Shown: one piece after another, positions 62,096-64,000 of the stretch
How positions within the stretch are numbered: the first letter of the stretch is position 1
Layout: each line of letters begins with the position of its first letter
Translations under genes and position numbers: made by a program
Source of the DNA: Devosia sp. Root413D1
Lineage (GTDB): Bacteria > Pseudomonadota > Alphaproteobacteria > Rhizobiales > Devosiaceae
Assembly (NCBI RefSeq): GCF_001425235.1
Contig: NZ_LMEA01000001.1
Span: 124,001-188,000 of the forward strand
DNA length: 64,000 nt
Direction: 5' to 3'
Notes under the pieces: model-generated
Seen by the model: the letters and a program-made list of their open reading frames with translations, nothing else
Told to the model about the DNA's origin: nothing
Databases searched by the model: none

Positions 62096-63614
62096 TCCCA
62101 CTCTGCTTGATGCCTGCGGCGTACCGCATGATTTCCGCCTCGGTGATCTCGGCGCCTTCCAGGAGGCCGGCCATGCGGCCCTCGCGCATCACCACCACGC
62201 GGTGGCTGAGCCCGATCACTTCCTGCATTTCCGACGAGATCACGATGATCGATTTACCCTCGGCGGCCAGCGCCGCGATGATGTGATAGATCTGCTGCTT
62301 GGTGCCCACATCGATGCCGCGCGTCGGCTCATCCATGATGATGATGTCGGGCTCCGACTCCATCGTCTTGCCCAGCATCAGCTTCTGCTGGTTGCCGCCC
62401 GATAGCCGCCCCACCGCCACCGAGGGGTCGCGCGCCCGGATGTCGAAGCGGCGCACGGCGCGATCGAGCGCCTTCTGCTCGCTGGAAAAATCGAGAAAGC
62501 CGGCCTTGAGGTGCTTGCCCAGCGTCAGCAGCGTCAGGTTGGGCCTGAGGCCCATATTGAGCAGCAGGCCTTTGCCCTTCCGATCCTTGGTCATGTAGGC
62601 GAGGCCGGCGCTGACCGACTGCGCCACCCGGGTGAAATTGACCGGCTTGCCGTTGACCTGCACTTCGCCGGCGGTGCGGTGCACCAGCCCGACGATCGCC
62701 TCGGCCACCGCGGTGCGGCCCGAGCCGATCAGCCCGGCAAAGCCGAGGATTTCGCCGCGCCGCATATCGAACGAGATGTTGCGCACCCCCGGCGCTTCGA
62801 GCTTGCGCACCGACAGCACGATGGGCGCATCGACATCCGGCTCGTGCTTAGGCGGATAGAGGTTGGTGAGTTCCCGGCCGACCATCATCTGCGCTGCCGA
62901 ATCCGGCGTCATCACTTCGGTGCCGACCGTGGCGATCAACTGCCCGTCGCGTAGCACGGTGACGCGCTTGGCCAGCGCCATCACCTCGTCGAGCTTGTGC
63001 GAGATGAAGATGATGGCGACGCCGCGTGCCGTGAGCCGGCGGATCTGCTCGAACAGCGTCTGCGTCTCGCCCACCGACAGCACCGCGGTCGGCTCGTCCA
63101 TGATCAGCACCCGGGCATCGCGGCTGATCGCCTTGGCGATCTCGACCATCTGCTTGTCGGCCACCGACAGCGTGCTGATGCGCGTATCGGGATCGACGTG
63201 GACATGCAGCGTTTCGAGGATCGAGCGGGCCTTCGCGCGCATCTGCTCCACATCGAGGAAGCCGAAGCGGCGGATCTCGCGGCCGAGAAAGATCGACTCG
63301 GCGACGGTCAGGTGCTCGGCGAGGTTGAGCTCCTGGTGGATCAGGACGATGCCCATCGCCTCGGCTTGGCCGTTGGGCGGCAGCACCATGGGTTTGCCGT
63401 CGAACATCACCGTGCCGGAGCTCGGCTGCTCGATGCCGGAAAGGATCTTGATGAGGGTCGATTTGCCCGCGCCATTCTCGCCGATCAGCGCATGCACTTC
63501 GCCGCGCCTGACCTCGAAATCGACGCTGAACAGCACCGGGACGTCGTTGAACGACTTCGAAATCCGGCTCGCCGCAAGGATTGGCGGCGCTGACGCGTCA
63601 GCGGCGTGCGACAT
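62073..63614 (-). CDS. Sugar ABC transporter ATP-binding protein (double-ATPase, RbsA-like)
   Basis: The 513-residue protein has two ATPase halves. The N-terminal half has GENGAGKSTLIKIL (Walker A) and LIMDEPTAVLSVGE (Walker B); the second has the degenerate Walker A FAGLIGSGRTAVAE with LSGGNQQKLMLGK and IIIMDEPTRGIDVGT. This is the RbsA/XylG/AraG class that drives uptake of monosaccharides. GGGGGAGAG lies before the ATG at 63614. It is the first gene of the operon, overlapping the permease gene. Confidence 0.95.
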   Translation of the reverse strand: MSHAADASAPPILAASRISKSFNDVPVLFSVDFEVRRGEVHALIGENGAGKSTLIKILSGIEQPSSGTVMFDGKPMVLPPNGQAEAMGIVLIHQELNLAEHLTVAESIFLGREIRRFGFLDVEQMRAKARSILETLHVHVDPDTRISTLSVADKQMVEIAKAISRDARVLIMDEPTAVLSVGETQTLFEQIRRLTARGVAIIFISHKLDEVMALAKRVTVLRDGQLIATVGTEVMTPDSAAQMMVGRELTNLYPPKHEPDVDAPIVLSVRKLEAPGVRNISFDMRRGEILGFAGLIGSGRTAVAEAIVGLVHRTAGEVQVNGKPVNFTRVAQSVSAGLAYMTKDRKGKGLLLNMGLRPNLTLLTLGKHLKAGFLDFSSEQKALDRAVRRFDIRARDPSVAVGRLSGGNQQKLMLGKTMESEPDIIIMDEPTRGIDVGTKQQIYHIIAALAAEGKSIIVISSEMQEVIGLSHRVVVMREGRMAGLLEGAEITEAEIMRYAAGIKQSGNDERISA

Positions 63615-63673
63615 CGATGAGCTCTCCCCCGGGAAGCGGCCGGTTCCTCCTGGCTCTGCTTCCGTGATCGGTG

Positions 63674-63710
63674 ATGTAAAGGTTTTCATGACCTATGTAA
63701 AGGTTTACAT
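63674..63710. promoter_or_regulatory. Twin LacI-type operators, 21 bp apart
   Basis: Site 2 (63695-63710) is the perfect palindrome ATGTAAAGGTTTACAT and site 1 (63674-63689) is ATGTAAAGGTTTTCAT, with one base different. Their starts are 21 bp apart, two helical turns. They lie between the sugar ABC operon start (63614) and the divergent LacI gene (63819), over the likely operon promoter, so they are the best candidate for binding by that LacI protein. Confidence 0.85.
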
Positions 63711-63818
63711 GACGCATCATTGGTGTAGCCTCGCGACGTGACGACTGGCGGAAGCCGCGCCTTCTGATAAGGGATTCCTGGGGACCACCTCGCCGGATGG
63801 CGGTGGACGGAGCAGCGC

Positions 63819-64000
63819 GTGCAGCAACAGAAACTGGCTACGATTGAAGACGTTGCGGCCATTGCCGGCGTTTCCATCGCTACCGTCAGCCGCGCCATCA
63901 ACGAACCCACCAAGGTCGCCGACGAGACGCGCCGCCGCGTCAACGAAGCCATCGCCCGCACCGGCTACACCACCAACGCCATGGCCCGCTCGCTGCGCAT
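63819..64000 (+). CDS. LacI family transcriptional regulator (partial, cut by window end)
   Basis: The first 60 residues are visible from a GTG at 63819, with GGAG about six to nine bases upstream. They contain the LacI helix-turn-helix ATIEDVAAIAGVSIATVSRA followed by INEPTKVADETRRRVNEAI and the hinge-region opening. The gene continues beyond 64000. It is divergent from the sugar ABC operon, with twin operators in between, so it is the likely sugar-responsive repressor of that operon and perhaps of itself. Confidence 0.9.
   Translation, partial: MQQQKLATIEDVAAIAGVSIATVSRAINEPTKVADETRRRVNEAIARTGYTTNAMARSLR

Overview
The window reads as chromosomal DNA of a high-GC alphaproteobacterium of the Hyphomicrobiales (Rhizobiales), most likely a Devosia-like member of the Devosiaceae. 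The reasons are the hemC-hemD-(mitofilin-like)-(HemY-like) cluster next to tsaD-gpsA-yciI-EVE, the DUF1674 and DUF1127 proteins, a 1,591-residue NAD-glutamate dehydrogenase, an ArgC of the short class, and several families of dispersed intergenic palindromes. Taxonomy is inferred from gene content only. No rRNA gene, phage, insertion sequence or CRISPR array was seen.

Layout. 1-5.1 kb: a small coiled-coil protein, tRNA-Thr(CGT), and a minus-strand operon hemC-hemD-mitofilin-like-HemY-like for tetrapyrrole synthesis. 5.2-7.9 kb: divergent tsaD-gpsA-yciI-EVE. 8-15.9 kb: DUF1761 membrane protein, an AbrB/PIN toxin-antitoxin pair, DUF1674, htpX, rsmB, a heparinase II/III protein, purH behind a ZTP riboswitch, and a VapBC pair. 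16-24.2 kb: LysR/NmrA divergent pair, the large glutamate dehydrogenase, a Wzx-type flippase. 24.2-32.3 kb: leuC, a zincin, a diguanylate cyclase flanked by two paralogous small proteins, deoD plus a repeat protein, argC, a UbiH-type monooxygenase. 32.5-36.2 kb: a nitrogen module with glnK-amtB and a second amtB, each behind a near-identical sigma-54 promoter, a structured gene-free gap, and an untracked 32-residue membrane peptide. 36.6-47.7 kb: ABC exporter, isoprenylcysteine-methyltransferase-like protein, LLM flavin enzyme, TetR, DUF1127, a PLP decarboxylase, the leuD-ridA-GNAT-leuB cluster, Trm112-like and LON-domain genes, and a CnoX-type thioredoxin. 47.9-60 kb: tRNA-Gly(GCC), then an accessory-looking region with a LuxR/AAA regulator, an unknown membrane protein, a 68-residue protein, a histidine-decarboxylase-like enzyme, a second LuxR regulator and two tandem autotransporters. 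60-64 kb: a three-gene sugar ABC importer with a divergent LacI regulator (cut by the window end) and twin 16-bp operators.

The best candidates for something not yet described are the 48.2-60 kb block (two regulators, a two-gene-plus-decarboxylase operon and two adhesin-like autotransporters in one direction), the sigma-54/amtB2/32-residue peptide arrangement, and the structured gap between the two amtB genes. Start codons were chosen from Shine-Dalgarno spacing, operon overlaps and family length, so many differ from the longest open frame.
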